A stretch of 64,000 nt of DNA from Enoplosus armatus (taxonomy: Eukaryota; Chordata; Actinopteri; Centrarchiformes; Enoplosidae): contig NC_092180.1 in the NCBI RefSeq assembly GCF_043641665.1, forward strand, positions 13,757,891 to 13,821,890. The letters run 5' to 3'. Within the stretch, counting starts at the first letter, position 1. The number at the start of each line of letters is the position of its first letter. The notes below the pieces were generated by a model. That model made no database searches and was not told the DNA's origin. It saw only the letters and a list, made by a program, of their open reading frames with translations. Made by a program: the position numbers and the translations under genes. Positions 40,826 to 55,957 of the stretch are shown in pieces.

Positions 40826-41519
40826 TTTGAAGGTGATTTGCCAAAGTCTTCCTGATACAACACACCCCATGGCACTGAGTGTCAAGTCAAGTACATTTGG
40901 AAAAACCCAACAGCAATGTCTCTATAAATATGACATCTTAATTAGTCGTAAAATCCACACACCTTGTTGCTGCAGACTATTTCCTTGAGAGCTACTTTTT
41001 TACCCAGAAGGATGAAACTGTTCCCAACAAGATGTGGATTCTCATGAGTTAAATGATTCACTGTGCAAAGAGACATTGTTGTTAGGTTTATAAAATCCTC
41101 AACAAGTCACCCCAAATCTATCTGGATGGATACATAGCACCAGGAAAGAGGAAAATTACTTTCATTGTGATGTTGAGAGAACAACAGCCCCTTTTAAAAG
41201 TGTCTGGTAAGAGGCCAAGCTCACTCCTGTTAAACAGAATGGAGAACAGAGAAGAATTTCCTCAATAGCTTTGTGTTGACAGTCCCGTCCAGTGAGAGGG
41301 GAAGGTCATTGTTTGATCTGCACAATCGCAAGTGTTTAAAGAAAAAAACAAGAGCTAAAGAAAAGCAGCCACATCTCTAGGCTTTGCATTATAGTCTGTA
41401 AGATAGGATCGAAAGGATTTCAGTTGTAATCTGTTAAGAAAACTCATATAAACATTCACGATAGACGCAGAGCCTCCCATATTTAAACTACAGAGCACTC
41501 AGTGAGAGCATGCCTTTAC

Positions 41520-41760
41520 AGAATCAGACTCAGAAATACTTGATTGATCTCTGGGGGGAAATTATACAGTTTCGGTGCTCCCATTCAAGAGTAGAAAGTA
41601 GCATAAATTTAGAAATGAGAGAATGTACAAAAATAAGATATAAAAAATGAGAAAATAAGAAAATAAAGAATATACACATTTACAATATTTAAGTGAAAAA
41701 TAAAAGTAAAAAATATATACAATAACAATGTATATCTATATATGTATGTATTGCACTGGT
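41520..41760. repeat. degenerate fish LINE-tail-like repeat
   Basis: Begins AGAATCAGACTCAGAAATAC, TTGATTGATCTCTGGGGGGA and AATTATACAG, a decayed form of the CTTTATTGATCCC..GGGGAAATT tail common in teleosts. It is followed by about 150 bp of A-rich, low-complexity sequence and GTATTGCACTGGTTAG. Confidence 0.5.
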
Positions 41761-42090
41761 TAGTGTTACTGGTGTTATTCTAAAAGGTGTGCATCTGGAT
41801 CAAGATCTGCACCAAATTCACATGGACAATCATGTGTTACATGAACCAGATTTTTTAATCTAAGTAAGTGCAGGAGGTCATGAGAAAGTAGAGAAGCTGT
41901 TGGAGAAGATGCACATATTTCAGTGTTAGACAATCATTTCTAAAATTCCTGGATCTGCATCTGCCCCAAAGACCAATAACCAAGAACGTTTTGCTCAGCC
42001 CATGGCCTACATTTGCACCAAAGTTCATTGAAATCTGCTACTAAGCTTAATATTAAATGTAAAATAAGTTCAAGTTGAAAATAGAGCTCC

Positions 42091-42112
42091 CTAACTAACT
42101 AACTAACTAACT
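42091..42112. repeat. (CTAA)5 microsatellite
   Basis: Five tetranucleotide units CTAA followed by CTAC. Confidence 0.95.
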
Positions 42113-42577
42113 ACAGCTGAAAACCCACCATAACTGGCAGAAGAGAAAATATAATTACTGTGGAGTGTGCTGTGGATTATTACTTACTACATTAAACCTT
42201 TACAGTTTTGTCTGTCCATAGGTCTGTACTATGCCTATGCATATACAGTCCAAACAGCAGTAACAAAGAAAACTGCATGTGTACGATCTTGTATAAAATC
42301 TGTATAAACTCTGACCATGACCATGTAAAGACAACAGTTCACACATTGTGTTTCATGTGGGTTTTTATCTCCCAAGACAAAAACAAAAGTCCACACTACA
42401 GCAGGAGAAGTCCACAGTGAGTTCACTTCAGAGAGGTCTGATCTGGACTGCTGTTTCTGCTTATCTGCTGCTTTGACTTTTTGGATGTTTAAGCGATAAC
42501 TTGGTGTAATTACAATCCGCAGAGTTGCTGCTTTGTATCCGCTGGGACATTTTTCTTCATTCAAAAGGGTCAGCTGA

Positions 42578-42580
<3 letters not shown>

Positions 42581-42612
<32 letters not shown>
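42581..42612. repeat. (AC)16 microsatellite
   Basis: Uninterrupted AC run about 280 bp on the transcript-downstream side of the candidate first dennd2b exon. Confidence 0.97.
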
Positions 42613-42616
<4 letters not shown>

Positions 42617-42892
42617 GTGTTTTAGCCTGCATACTGCACTTCATCGTTTAACACGTCGATGACCAAATATGGTCACATGGAGATTAGGACTACATTTAAA
42701 CGCACCTTGCAACTTTTCTACTACGACACCTTTTACTCAACCTTTGGGCTTTTTTTTCCGGACCCTTTCTCTCGGTAGCTTGTACCGGTTTCCTGCCGCT
42801 AAGCTAGCTACAAGTTTAACCCTCCTGCTGTAACGTTAGCTCGCCAATAACGGTTCAAAAAAAAAAAAAAAAAAAAGGCAGGCGGCTTTTAC

Positions 42893-42928
42893 CTCCGAGT
42901 TTCTCCTCACATCCATGGCTGCTGACAT
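42893..42928 (-). CDS. dennd2b: candidate upstream first coding exon of dennd2b
   Basis: ATG at 42928-42926 opens twelve codons (MSAAMDVRRNSE) that end in GAG before a GTAAAA donor at 42892. Spliced to the acceptor just upstream of the conserved ATG (exon base 33799), the reading stays open and in frame, giving ..RRNSE-TN-MTANKSS... The surrounding sequence has more CpG than the flanks and no TATA box, as expected for a promoter-proximal exon. It could instead be a non-coding leader exon or belong to another transcript. In-frame joining alone has a one-in-three chance. No homologous N-terminus is known to me. Confidence 0.4.
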
Positions 42929-43506
42929 TTTCAGATTATAATCCCCTTTGCGACGCACAAATCCTGTTTCTTCTACGCGTTGGAAAACTTTGGCTGGTTT
43001 ACCTGCCCTTCTCAATAAACTCCCGACTTATGTCTTTCCAACCAAAACCGACACAAAAAAAAAGAAAGAAAAAAAAAAAGCCTCCTGCCTCCCCTCTCAC
43101 AGCCTGCTGCAGACTGGAAGGCAGGACTTGTCACCATGGGAACGGGCTGTTTGCCCCCCACTTTTCTCGGGCTTTGCCCTCCTCAGACAGGCATTCAGCC
43201 TCTCCCTCTCTCTCCCTCTTGTTTATTGTCACGGTGGGCTGAGGAAGTGTGGATGAATATTCAGGAGTTGAAGGCTGCTGATGGGATGAAACCATGTTGG
43301 CAGCATCGCAGCACATTGTCATGCTGAAAGCCTCCGCTGGCCCTCCGGTCAACAGGAATACATTTCACCCACACAAAGATGCCTTTCATTTGATCAAGAG
43401 ATGAATGTGCAGCCAAGCAGCCCACAGAGCAGTGCATGTAGACACCGACCAGGTTCTGAACAAGCGTCATGTACGAATACAAAAGGTGACATTATTATAT
43501 ATTTAA

Positions 43507-44015
43507 GCAGTAGTGGAAGAAGTACTCAGATCTTTAAAAAGAGTAAAGTAAAAGTTGCAGTGTTGGAATAATCTGTTACAAGTAAAAGTCGTGCATTCAA
43601 AATGTTACTTAAATTAAGTCAAGTACAAAAGTATCAAAATATACTTAAAGCACCAAAAGTAAAAGTACACTCATCAGAATGTTATATTATTGGATTATAA
43701 TCATTGATAGATGAATGTATGTATCACTTTAATGTTACAGCTGGTAAAAGTGGTGATATAAGTACTTTATATACTGCTGTGTAGCTTCATCTATAATAAT
43801 AATATATAATATGTTTCTTGTTGATAACAGTTTGTATGAATAAAGTGAGTCTGTAAAGTAACTAGTGACTAACTGGCAAATAAATGCAGTGGTAGTATAA
43901 TGTATAAAGTACAATGTTTCCCTCTGAAGTGTAATGTAGCAGAAAATGGAAAAACTCAAGCACCTCAAAATTGTATTTATGTACAGTACATGAGTACATT
44001 TACTTTCCACCGCTG
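43507..44015 (-). repeat. abundant ray-finned fish repeat, copy 1 of a tandem pair
   Basis: Starts AGTGGAAGAAGTACTCAGAT and ends ATGAGTACATTTACTTTCCA before CCGCTG. Inside are GTAAAAGTACACTCATCAGA, TTTAATGTTACAGCTGGTAA, and TGTAATGTAGCAGAAAATGG, the hallmarks of a well-known fish element rich in AGTAAAAGT. Strand is given relative to the copy at 53985, which reads the other way. Confidence 0.7.
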
Positions 44016-44034
44016 TATTTAAGGCATATCTTCA

Positions 44035-44560
44035 GTGGTACAAGAAGTATTCAGATCCTTTACTTAAGTAAAAGTGGTAATACCACAAGGTGGAAATACT
44101 ACATTACAAGTTGAGAAAAGTCCTGCATTAAAATCTTATTTAAGTTACAGAACATACTTTCTAGTAACTATAGTTGTCATGTAAAAGTATAAAGTAATAA
44201 GAAGTATATACTATACAGTACTTCAGTAAATGTACTTTAAAATCTTAAGTAAAAGTACACTTTTCTTAAAGTATCAAAAGTAAAAATATTCATAATGCAG
44301 CAGAATTGCCTGTGTCAGTAACAAATTATTATACTTTTGGATTACTTTTACTCACAGCATTTTAATGTTGTAGCTGGTTGAGAGGGTAGTTTAATCTTTA
44401 ACATTTTTGTTTGAAATATAAGTGCTGTTCAGATGTTTTGTACTGTAAAGTCTTTACTGCAAAGTAACTAGGGATGTAGTACTAGACATGGAGAAGTATA
44501 AATGAACATACTTACAAATACAAATGCATCAAAACATAACTTATAGTGTAACATAACACC
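44035..44560 (-). repeat. abundant ray-finned fish repeat, copy 2 of a tandem pair
   Basis: Begins 20 bp after copy 1 in the same orientation (TACAAGAAGTATTCAGATCC, TTTACTTAAGTAAAAGTGG) and follows the same internal order (AGTATCAAAAGTAAAAATAT, AATGTTGTAGCTGGTTGAGA). It lacks a clean end and is more diverged. Confidence 0.6.
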
Positions 44561-47500
44561 CCCTGAAAAGTTTTCTGACCTCCTCTGGTTTAACGCCTCA
44601 CCTGGTTGCAGTGATGCAGAGGTGTACTCCAGGACCCCGTGACATCACTTGTGGGTGTGGTTACAGGTGCAACAAAGCACAAATCTGGCAGGAGACGGGC
44701 AACCACACCCATCAGTGATGTTGGGTGTAATCAGATGCTTGAAACTAATCAGGGAGGGCAGAACGCTGCTTTTCACTTTCTCTTTAAGTGCAGTAATTTA
44801 GTAAATGTGCGTCGTTATCTTCCACTATTGCATATCTCTCAACATATTATACAGTGTCGTTGCTTTGGAGGCTGAACCACAGGTCTAAACTTGAGGTGAC
44901 CACAAAAATGAAAATATTCACCCTAACTGTAATGTCCCACCGAGGTTTGAGTTGACTCCAAACTAATTAAACCACTTAACTACCTCTGTGCTGCAGTTCT
45001 GGAGCATTCATTAAATAACAAAGAGCATCTTTGTAATGTCAGCTCATGTAAACCATTTCTCACTGTGTACTGTGAATGTTCATTAGGACACATTTCCACA
45101 CAGACCTAAAAAGTTTGAATTATACCAGACAACAACAGATGCATTCCAAATATCTATAGTGTGCTTCGGCTTCTCTGTTCACGATACAATATAAGTGAGT
45201 CTCTTTCGATCATATACCACAGTGTTTCACAATAAAAGACACAATCAAGACATAAGACATAAACTAAATACAATTCTAGAGAGAAACGATTGGTTTTCTA
45301 GCTAATCCTTCAAAAACACTACAGATCAAACCAAACAAAACCTATCTGCACTGTAGGGATAACAAGACATTGTAGGGATAACATGACAGGGAGCATCTTA
45401 ATCAAATGGAACACAAATAAAGGGATTTAGTGTTAAGATACATGAATTACTTACAAACTCTGAATTTTTAATACCTGTTTGAAGCTGATTTATCTTTAAG
45501 TTTCACTCTATTTAAACCGTAGCTTGGTGTTCTGTTTGCTGGACCAGAAAGTTTGAACACCTACATTTACATCTGCGGATGAAGACAGTGTGATACAGTT
45601 AAAAGCAAGTAAGTGGACCTTAAGTGGGGATTGTTTTGCTTTCAAGGTCAAGCTCAGCACCAAAATATTTTTTTCCAACTGTTTTACACCAGATTTTACT
45701 GTGAAAGAGCTCCTCTTCATGATATATCAGGCAAACTAATTACAAACCTCATGATCTCTCAACATGAAATCCTTTTATCTTTCTGCGCTTCTGCATGTAA
45801 CATCTTTACACCAAATGTCGAGGCTCTACCCGTCCATAAAACCTGCACTTCACTCACTCCGAGCCCGGCTCCTTTCAGTCTCTCGGGGTCTCTTGTCGTC
45901 CCACAGACTTGGGAACAGAGGAAGTCACAAAACCCAGACGTCCGTCATCACAGTTTGCAACATCAAGTGAGCAGGAAGCTTACACAGCTCCTGCCACTGT
46001 GCAGCTCTTCTCAGAGACCCTATCAAAACCTCTCAGGGTCTTGTAAAAATGGTCCTTCCTGAAAACACTGCAAATCCTCACTGTCTGAGCACAAAAGACG
46101 AGAGGCGCTGACGGCTCTTTGTGGGATGTTTTACCAGAACGTAACTTAAGTTTATACTCTCATGGAATTCATTGTTTCCATTGATCACAGGGCCATCTGT
46201 ATTCCTCATTAAAAGCCACATCCTCCTCTTGCAGTCACATGGGAGCATCAAACAAAGTTCAAATCAAAGCATAGCATGCAACTGCTCACATACATCCATG
46301 ACATGACTCTACAGTATCACGCCAGGCTCCAAAAACTTAACATGCATTATTTCAGAGTTCTGATGCTTCCCATTCTCATGATCACACACCTGCTAAAGCC
46401 ACAGCCACAGGAGAGTGAGTGTTTGTTTTCTCAAATACTATCCCTAAACCTTATGTGTGTTTGTTAAGGATCCACTGTGAATCCCAAATCCTCAAACATT
46501 CAAGGGGATTATTCCACAGCTCTATGGGGATTCTTCCACCTACACACAGAAATTCACCTCGGGTCCTTTCTTTCAGCTCCTGGACCATCTGAGGGGGGTT
46601 TCAAGGGAAGTATGGAAATATTGAGCCCATTTGAGAAGAGAACAGCCAAAAAGTCAAAGTCACTGCACATTTATCTGCTTGTATTTTAATAAGAATATAT
46701 TTGGTGCGATAACCACCATATCAGGTTTCAGAAACAGACCTGAGGCCACACTTAAACTCCAGGATTAAGTTGAGTCAGGCTGACGTGTCTCAACACTCCC
46801 GCTCATGAGCCTGAGACACAGTCTGACGGCGCTGACAGAGAAGACACAAGCTGGCGAGTAAAGACATCCTCTCCTCTTTAAAACTGAAGTGTCTTCTGCA
46901 GAGTGGCTGAAAATAATAGAACGATGCTTCTTTTTTTGTTGTTGTAATATTTGAATGCAAAAACATTCCTGCTTTGCAAAATGTTGCTTTTGGTATTCTG
47001 TGGTTGTTGTGAGACAACAACCAGGAATGTAAACTGTTTGATTATTCAAGAGTTTACAGCCTCGGGCACATTTCAAACCTGTTTTGATTGTCCCATGAGG
47101 AAAACGGCTATCAAATAAATCCTTCCATCCATCTATCTTCACTTAGGATAGAAAATAACACTGAAATAACACTGACTACCTTATGTGTATGTGTTGGCAA
47201 GGATGGAGGTGTCCTTTTTTGCTTATTAATACCAGTTGTTACAGTGTGCACCATTACAAATCACCAATTCACTGGAAACACTCAAAAACACTCAATACGT
47301 AAAATAAAGTAATATAATAATGAACCAACCAGGTTATTCTTTGATTATTGGCAGAATCATTTGTTTTGTCTGAAAGCCAGAAGTTTCACTGTTCACTCAA
47401 TAGCAAGTTAACACCATGTTACTGTTTCTAAAAGTGCTTTGAATAAGTGCAGCTGCAGTTTCACAACATGCTGTGCTAGTGGAGCAGCGAGGACAAGGAC

Positions 47501-47607
47501 ATTCCTTTGTCTTGTGGCATTTTTAGCTTTTCACCACACAGCAGCTACAACATCAGCCTGACTACTGACTCGGAAACCTTGAAGGCAAATGTAGTGTAAA
47601 GAGTTAA

Positions 47608-47662
<55 letters not shown>

Positions 47663-48929
47663 GGATGCTTTTGGCAAAATGTCTCAGAAAGACATAAAAA
47701 TAGCTGAACTGAAACTTGCAGGGACATGAAGGGGAAAGTAAACACAGGTGAGTACCATCCACTCTTCCATATCTGAAGAGTGCAAAAAGACATTGATTAT
47801 TTGGGATGGACCAAATTCAAAGGCGGAGGCGCCCCCTGTAGGCTCACCAATGCAAATGCAGCACTACAACTGACAAGAACTACTTTCCCCCCCTTAAACA
47901 TCAAACAGCGGACTAGACAGTTTACCAACATCGATCAAAGTCAGCGGATGTGAATAACTTCGAGCTCAGTCATGTGAATCATGCCAACACAACAGACTGT
48001 GAATAACAAAGGGACGTTTCTTCTTTTCTTGTGAACTCAACTTTCTAAAGATGCTACACCACAAAAAACTTACTTAAAAAGGTTACATTTCGTAACATTT
48101 CTACATAGACAACATTTAGTGAGCGGGAACATAACGCCTACCTGTCTGTGTGTTGCTGTGCAGCGTTTGGTCAATGATCCATTCTTTAACAGAGCCTCTG
48201 TCGCTTTCTGTCTGTGCAGCCTGAAAACTGACTCCCTTTTTTTTTTCTGCGGAAAAATAAGTCTCCTCCGTATAACTGCATGCAATGAGGAGGAGAAAAA
48301 AAAGGGAAAAGTGGACTGCACAGGAAATGATGACGCAGCTGTATGGAAATCACTTTGCTTAATAAAAAAAAAGAAGATAGTGATGGTTATAAAACATTTG
48401 CAGGCAAATGAATGTAGTCACAGTTTAGTTCTGAAAATTTTAATGGTCCAGGTGTTTCCAGATGTTTTTGTGTCAATGTCCAGTTTTAATACCTTAGATA
48501 TTTTAGTTGGCGTACATCCTAAATCAATTCTGTGTTTCAATGATCACAAACATAAAGGAAATCTGAGACAGGATACTGTTCAAGTGTAGAAATACTGGCT
48601 GATTCAACAACGTCAAAAACAAAAATTAGTTGCGGAATGTGTGTGTGTGTGTGTGTGTGAGGTTGATTTTAGTCCTGGGACACATAACAGGTGTGTGTGC
48701 ATCACACTGTCATGTCATTTATTTCAAAGTGCACCTGCATATTATTTCTCACAACAATGGTGAGAAATGTTGACATCAAACTATCTATAGGTATTATCTG
48801 TTAATGTCAAATGCACTTACAGCTGTGCGAACTGGTAGGCACACTGTTTTTTTTTAGGCTTGGAGCTAATGTAAAGCATGAACAAATTTCAACACATTAC
48901 AAATGCAAGAATCACAAATATTACATAAA
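44561..48929. other. gene-free interval between dennd2b and tmem9b
   Basis: Contains one GT microsatellite and no recognisable exon on either strand. In human this interval holds AKIP1, C11orf16 and ASCL3. I looked for an ASCL-type bHLH frame and the AKIP1 C-terminus (EVYPGTYSV) and did not find them. Single-exon ASCL genes should have been visible as one frame. Confidence 0.5.
47608..47663. repeat. (GT)n microsatellite
   Basis: About 55 bases of GT with one GC interruption, in the gene-free interval between dennd2b and tmem9b. Confidence 0.97.
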
Positions 48930-49496
48930 TTTATTTCAAAGTTAAAGGTATCACATATACAATAGTTAAGAACACTTTCATAGGTCTCCCAACAGCAGGT
49001 CTTTATCAGCTCCGCCAGCGTACACAAAGTCAACTTCTCTGGAATAACACCTCTGTCACACTAACGCTGCCTGTTAGACAACACCGACCTTCATAATGGA
49101 GCCAATGTTAGACCAAGCACACAGAAGTGCCAAACATAAAAGACAGTTCATTAGATTTGTTTAGGCAGTTGAAGAGGGCACTGATTTCAATAGGGTCTTC
49201 AACAGATGAGGATCAATAGCACAGCTAGGTTTACTATGACATCACCAAGACATTGCATCGGTTTCAGCAAGGAGGTTCAGTGACACTACTTTCAAATATC
49301 AAATTTAATGTGATGCATTAAATGATGGTTTTCACACCAGTTATCAGACATTAAACGTTATGGTAGGAATGAAGGATTGAAAACACATTTATAAAAGATT
49401 TATTATAAAACATGCATTTTCAAAGAAGGCTGAAAGATTTATATTTTTACACTATTTCCTTTCTCCTGTGGTGAGAGCAGTAGTTCCAAGTTATAT

Positions 49497-49531
49497 CAGG
49501 GTTCTGGTGGGTATTTTCCACCAGAACCCTG
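49497..49531. repeat. perfect 14-bp hairpin in the tmem9b 3' region
   Basis: Arms 49497-49510 (CAGGGTTCTGGTGG) and 49518-49531 are exact reverse complements around a 7-base loop (GTATTTT). If the distal poly(A) signals are used, it would be transcribed as part of the tmem9b 3'UTR. Confidence 0.85.
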
Positions 49532-49962
49532 GACCGATGGACTCCACCTGACACTTTGGCCAGAAAGAGTTAGAGGACGTTAATAAAATATTCACTTGAA
49601 AGATTTATTTTAATTTGGCCTTTTTTTAGTCTCTGCACATTAATTTTTCTTTGCAAATTCTCTGGTGACTTGGCACTTCTGCAAACTTAGACGGCAGGCA
49701 GAGAGTGAATTCTGCTTTTGGAAACGCTATGCAAGACTGTTCATTCAAAGGTTGTGCAAAAATGAATTCACTGTAATCTCTTGTGCTGCCTGCAGACTAA
49801 AGAAGAGCTCCCAGCTTTGATTTGACCAGCCAGGAACTTCTGCTCTACAGATGCAGATGTCTTCACCATGTTTACCTCAGAAGTGTCACACTTGATGAGA
49901 TACAAACCACAAATGAGAGAAAGGAAGCGATATAAACTGAGGGCTCCGTCACAGTGTTTTTT

Positions 49963-49998
<36 letters not shown>
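49963..49998. repeat. (TTG)n microsatellite after the tmem9b stop
   Basis: About eleven TTG units (CAA in the tmem9b message), followed by TTTTG units. Starts some 45 bases beyond the stop codon, so it is 3'UTR and not a glutamine tract. Confidence 0.95.
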
Positions 49999-50041
49999 TG
50001 TTTTGTTTTTATGCTCCACCAGTAACTCAATGCAGGGCAGC

Positions 50042-53466
<3,425 letters not shown>

Positions 53467-53700
53467 CTTGACAGTCTGTCACAGGTTTTCAGTTTCCAAA
53501 TAACGGCCGTTCAACTGTTTCCAGAACCGACGCCAGTAGAGTAAAGAACACCCTATAGACTGAAGACGTTTGCCATTAAGCTAATTCAGGGATAAACACC
53601 TTCAGCTTCCCAGCAGCTGACTTGTAGTTTCCGGAGATGGCGGGCAGCTTCCGCACACACAGGACGACTGGGGGCGCTCGATTATGAATATAATGAGATC
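53467..53700 (-). promoter_or_regulatory. tmem9b: tmem9b promoter and 5' leader region
   Basis: Sequence immediately upstream of the tmem9b ATG is richer in CpG than its surroundings and has no TATA box. At 53620-53645 are clustered motifs typical of housekeeping promoters: an ETS core (TTCCGG), a YY1-like ATGGCGG directly after it, and a ZNF143-like pair (CCCAGCA then TGTAGT) spaced a few bases apart. Motif reading is by eye, and the start site is not resolved. Confidence 0.45.
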
Positions 53701-53984
53701 CCGGCGGGCGGTGAAATGTCAAATACACGTAACTGACGGGCCGTTTTGTAATACCATCGTTTGGTTTCGTATTAAATATGACGAGGCAAAAATATTTTAC
53801 TCGAAAATTTAATAATTTTCTTTTAATAATTCTGATGAAATCTTCACAAAACCCATATAATGCGCTAGACTCCGCCCTTGCTGGTTCCTATAGCATAGAA
53901 CGAACGCACCCCTTGGTTTGACATTGTTGCAGACAGCCGGATCACCAAACTATTGTAACTAACACCAAGAGGACCATGGGGTGA

Positions 53985-54800
53985 TGAGCTTTACTCAAGT
54001 AATTTACTTGAGTATGCTACTTTATACTTCTACTCCACTACATTTTAGGAGGAAATATTTTACTTTTTACTCTACTCTTCTACATTTATTTGACAGTCAA
54101 AGTTACTTTTCAGATTAAGAAAACATGAATAGATTCATAAAAGACAGCACTTTGTTAAAGATTTAGGCACTGGTTTCCAGGGATTTTGGCTTGTGACCTC
54201 TCACAACAAAGCAGTGTAAAGTTGGGGCTCCCTGTCACGTTTCAGATGTCCATGAGTTGTTAGCAGCTCCACTAAACAGTGATTTTCACTTTAAACTTCT
54301 CACATGGTCTTATTCAAATAACCCAAAGAGGTAAAATCATCCAGTATTCCCCAAAACAAAGCAAAATTGCATCCAAAAACTGAAAACAGATTCACAGATT
54401 CATCTCCCATTAATCATCTTATGACCCCTCAGATTTATCTTGTGACCCTTAGAAGGGGACTCGACCCCTAGGTTGGGAACCACTGGACTGAACTACCTAA
54501 CTGTATATAGAGAAGTTAAAACTAATTCCACCATGACCAGCTACAACAGTATCTACGCTTACAGTACACAGTGATGCGTCAGTATTAACAGTTGAATAAT
54601 ATTATACATAGTAATATTTCAGTCACAGGGAAACAAGTACTTTTACTTCAATACAGTAAGTACATTTTGCAGCTAATACTTCTGTACTTAAGTAGGATTT
54701 CTCATGTAGGACCTTTACTTGTAACTGAGTGTTTTCATATTGCTGTTGGTACTTTTACTTAAGTAAAAGATCTGAATACTTCTTCCACCTCTGAGTATGT
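53985..54800 (+). repeat. same fish repeat, opposite orientation, split by another repeat
   Basis: The left part (TTTACTCAAGTAATTTACTT, GAGTATGCTACTTTATACTT, CTACTCCACTACATTTTAGG) and right part (ACTTAAGTAGGATTTCTCAT, TACTTTTACTTAAGTAAAAG, ATCTGAATACTTCTTCCACC) are the two halves of one element. Between about 54170 and 54490 a different repeat is inserted; it ends in CTTAGAAGGGGACTCGACCC and CTAGGTTGGGAACCACTGGA. The block fills most of the space between the tmem9b promoter and the scube2 poly(A) site. Confidence 0.65.
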
Positions 54801-54869
54801 GAATGAAATGCAGCTTAAACAATTAAACGTTCTGTTTTGTGCCAGTTGGGAAAGGGAATAAAAACACAA

Positions 54870-55957
54870 AATAAGTTTCCTATCTTTATTTACAGCATAT
54901 TAGATGTACAAAACCATAAAAATATACATAAACGTGTCATCTAAGAGATGTGAATAGCTCAGTTCTATTTTACAGGACTTTTTTGTTTATTTTCATGTAC
55001 TCTGACCTTGTCTTTGGTTGCTAGTTCACAATACACAATGTATTGATGCACACTGGTGTCATTTTGCTGAAGCAGCTGATGTCTCATGAATGCATAAAAG
55101 CTACTGTAAATTATTTGGAAAGTGAAAAGGTTTTTCAGGTTAACAGTAGCACTCATTCACACACCTTCAGAACATCAAATACATGGGCCATCAGCAATTG
55201 CAGCAATGCTATACCGTCAAAAATGTACGTAGTTGCTACAATACATTAGCGCTTCACCTAAAACTTTTTACATCATATACAAAACATTCATCAGAATAAT
55301 TGCTTTTGTGGTGCCACTACTTCTTTAGTAGTGCTAATGTTCCCGAGAAAACATTTGTGCTATATTTGTTTCTGACATTTAGCAGTATTTCTGTCAATTA
55401 ACCTCTACCTGTGAACGTAGCCTATGTTAAAACTAGATACACACTCTATATACAGTATCACTGACATTCAGTATATATCTGTTTAGCTGCTAGTATTTGT
55501 TTTTCATCATGATGCTAAAAGCAAATGTCTCATAATGTTGGCATGTACAGTATTTAGCAATATTCAAATACACAGACGTGCACTTTGGATTTGAATCCTG
55601 AGATGGTGACTTTAAAATCTAAAGGAGGGTATAAAGTCATTACAATTCTTTTGTTGCTAATTAAAACATGTTTTTCCAAATTTTCAAAACAAAGTGAGGA
55701 GGTCCCCATCTGAGGATGGCCATGTGGGTCTACACTTTGTATCACCGATCATTTCTCTTAAAGCTCCAGTTAAAAGTCCACTTGCTTGACTTGTCCACTT
55801 TCTCTTCAGGATCAGTTTCATCGAGTGTGTAGTCCCCTCTAGTACCGCTCAATGTGAAAACAGATAACTACAGAATATTCTTAAAGGCGTCAGTGGATAA
55901 AACAGATACTGCAGCCAGTATCTAATCTAGGGTTTTCATGAAAACAACCGGCGCCTC
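54870..55957 (-). other. scube2: scube2 3' untranslated region and poly(A) signal
   Basis: AT-rich sequence with no further coding frame follows the stop codon for about 1.1 kb. An AATAAA in transcript sense lies at 54890-54885, followed shortly by the edge of a fish repeat. Another (TTTATT on plus) occurs near 54985. The end site is inferred. Confidence 0.5.

Larger units (their letters stand above)
33800..42892. other. long intron or upstream region of dennd2b; no gene seen
   Basis: Nine kilobases with only short random frames, three microsatellites and one decayed LINE-like tail. No exon of a known neighbouring gene was recognised on either strand. Regulatory elements may be present but cannot be told apart by eye. 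Confidence 0.5.
48930..50041 (-). other. tmem9b: tmem9b 3' untranslated region with candidate poly(A) signals
   Basis: Below the stop codon, AATAAA hexamers in the transcript sense occur at 49609-49604, 49404-49399 and 48935-48930, any of which could end the message (3'UTR of roughly 0.45 to 1.1 kb). The segment includes a (TTG) run on the plus strand (CAA in the message) right after the stop, and a 14-bp hairpin at 49497-49531. Confidence 0.5.

Noticed and set aside
42235..42612. 125-residue minus-strand frame beginning after the AC microsatellite, with an acceptor-like TTTTCAG before CTGACC
   Set aside because: The N-terminal VCVC residues are translated microsatellite, there is no recognisable homologue, no good donor and no poly(A) signal close by. 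A leader exon role cannot be excluded.
45613..46062. 149-residue plus-strand frame between dennd2b and tmem9b
   Set aside because: No similarity to ASCL3, AKIP1 or any family I recognise, and no initiation or splice context; consistent with chance.
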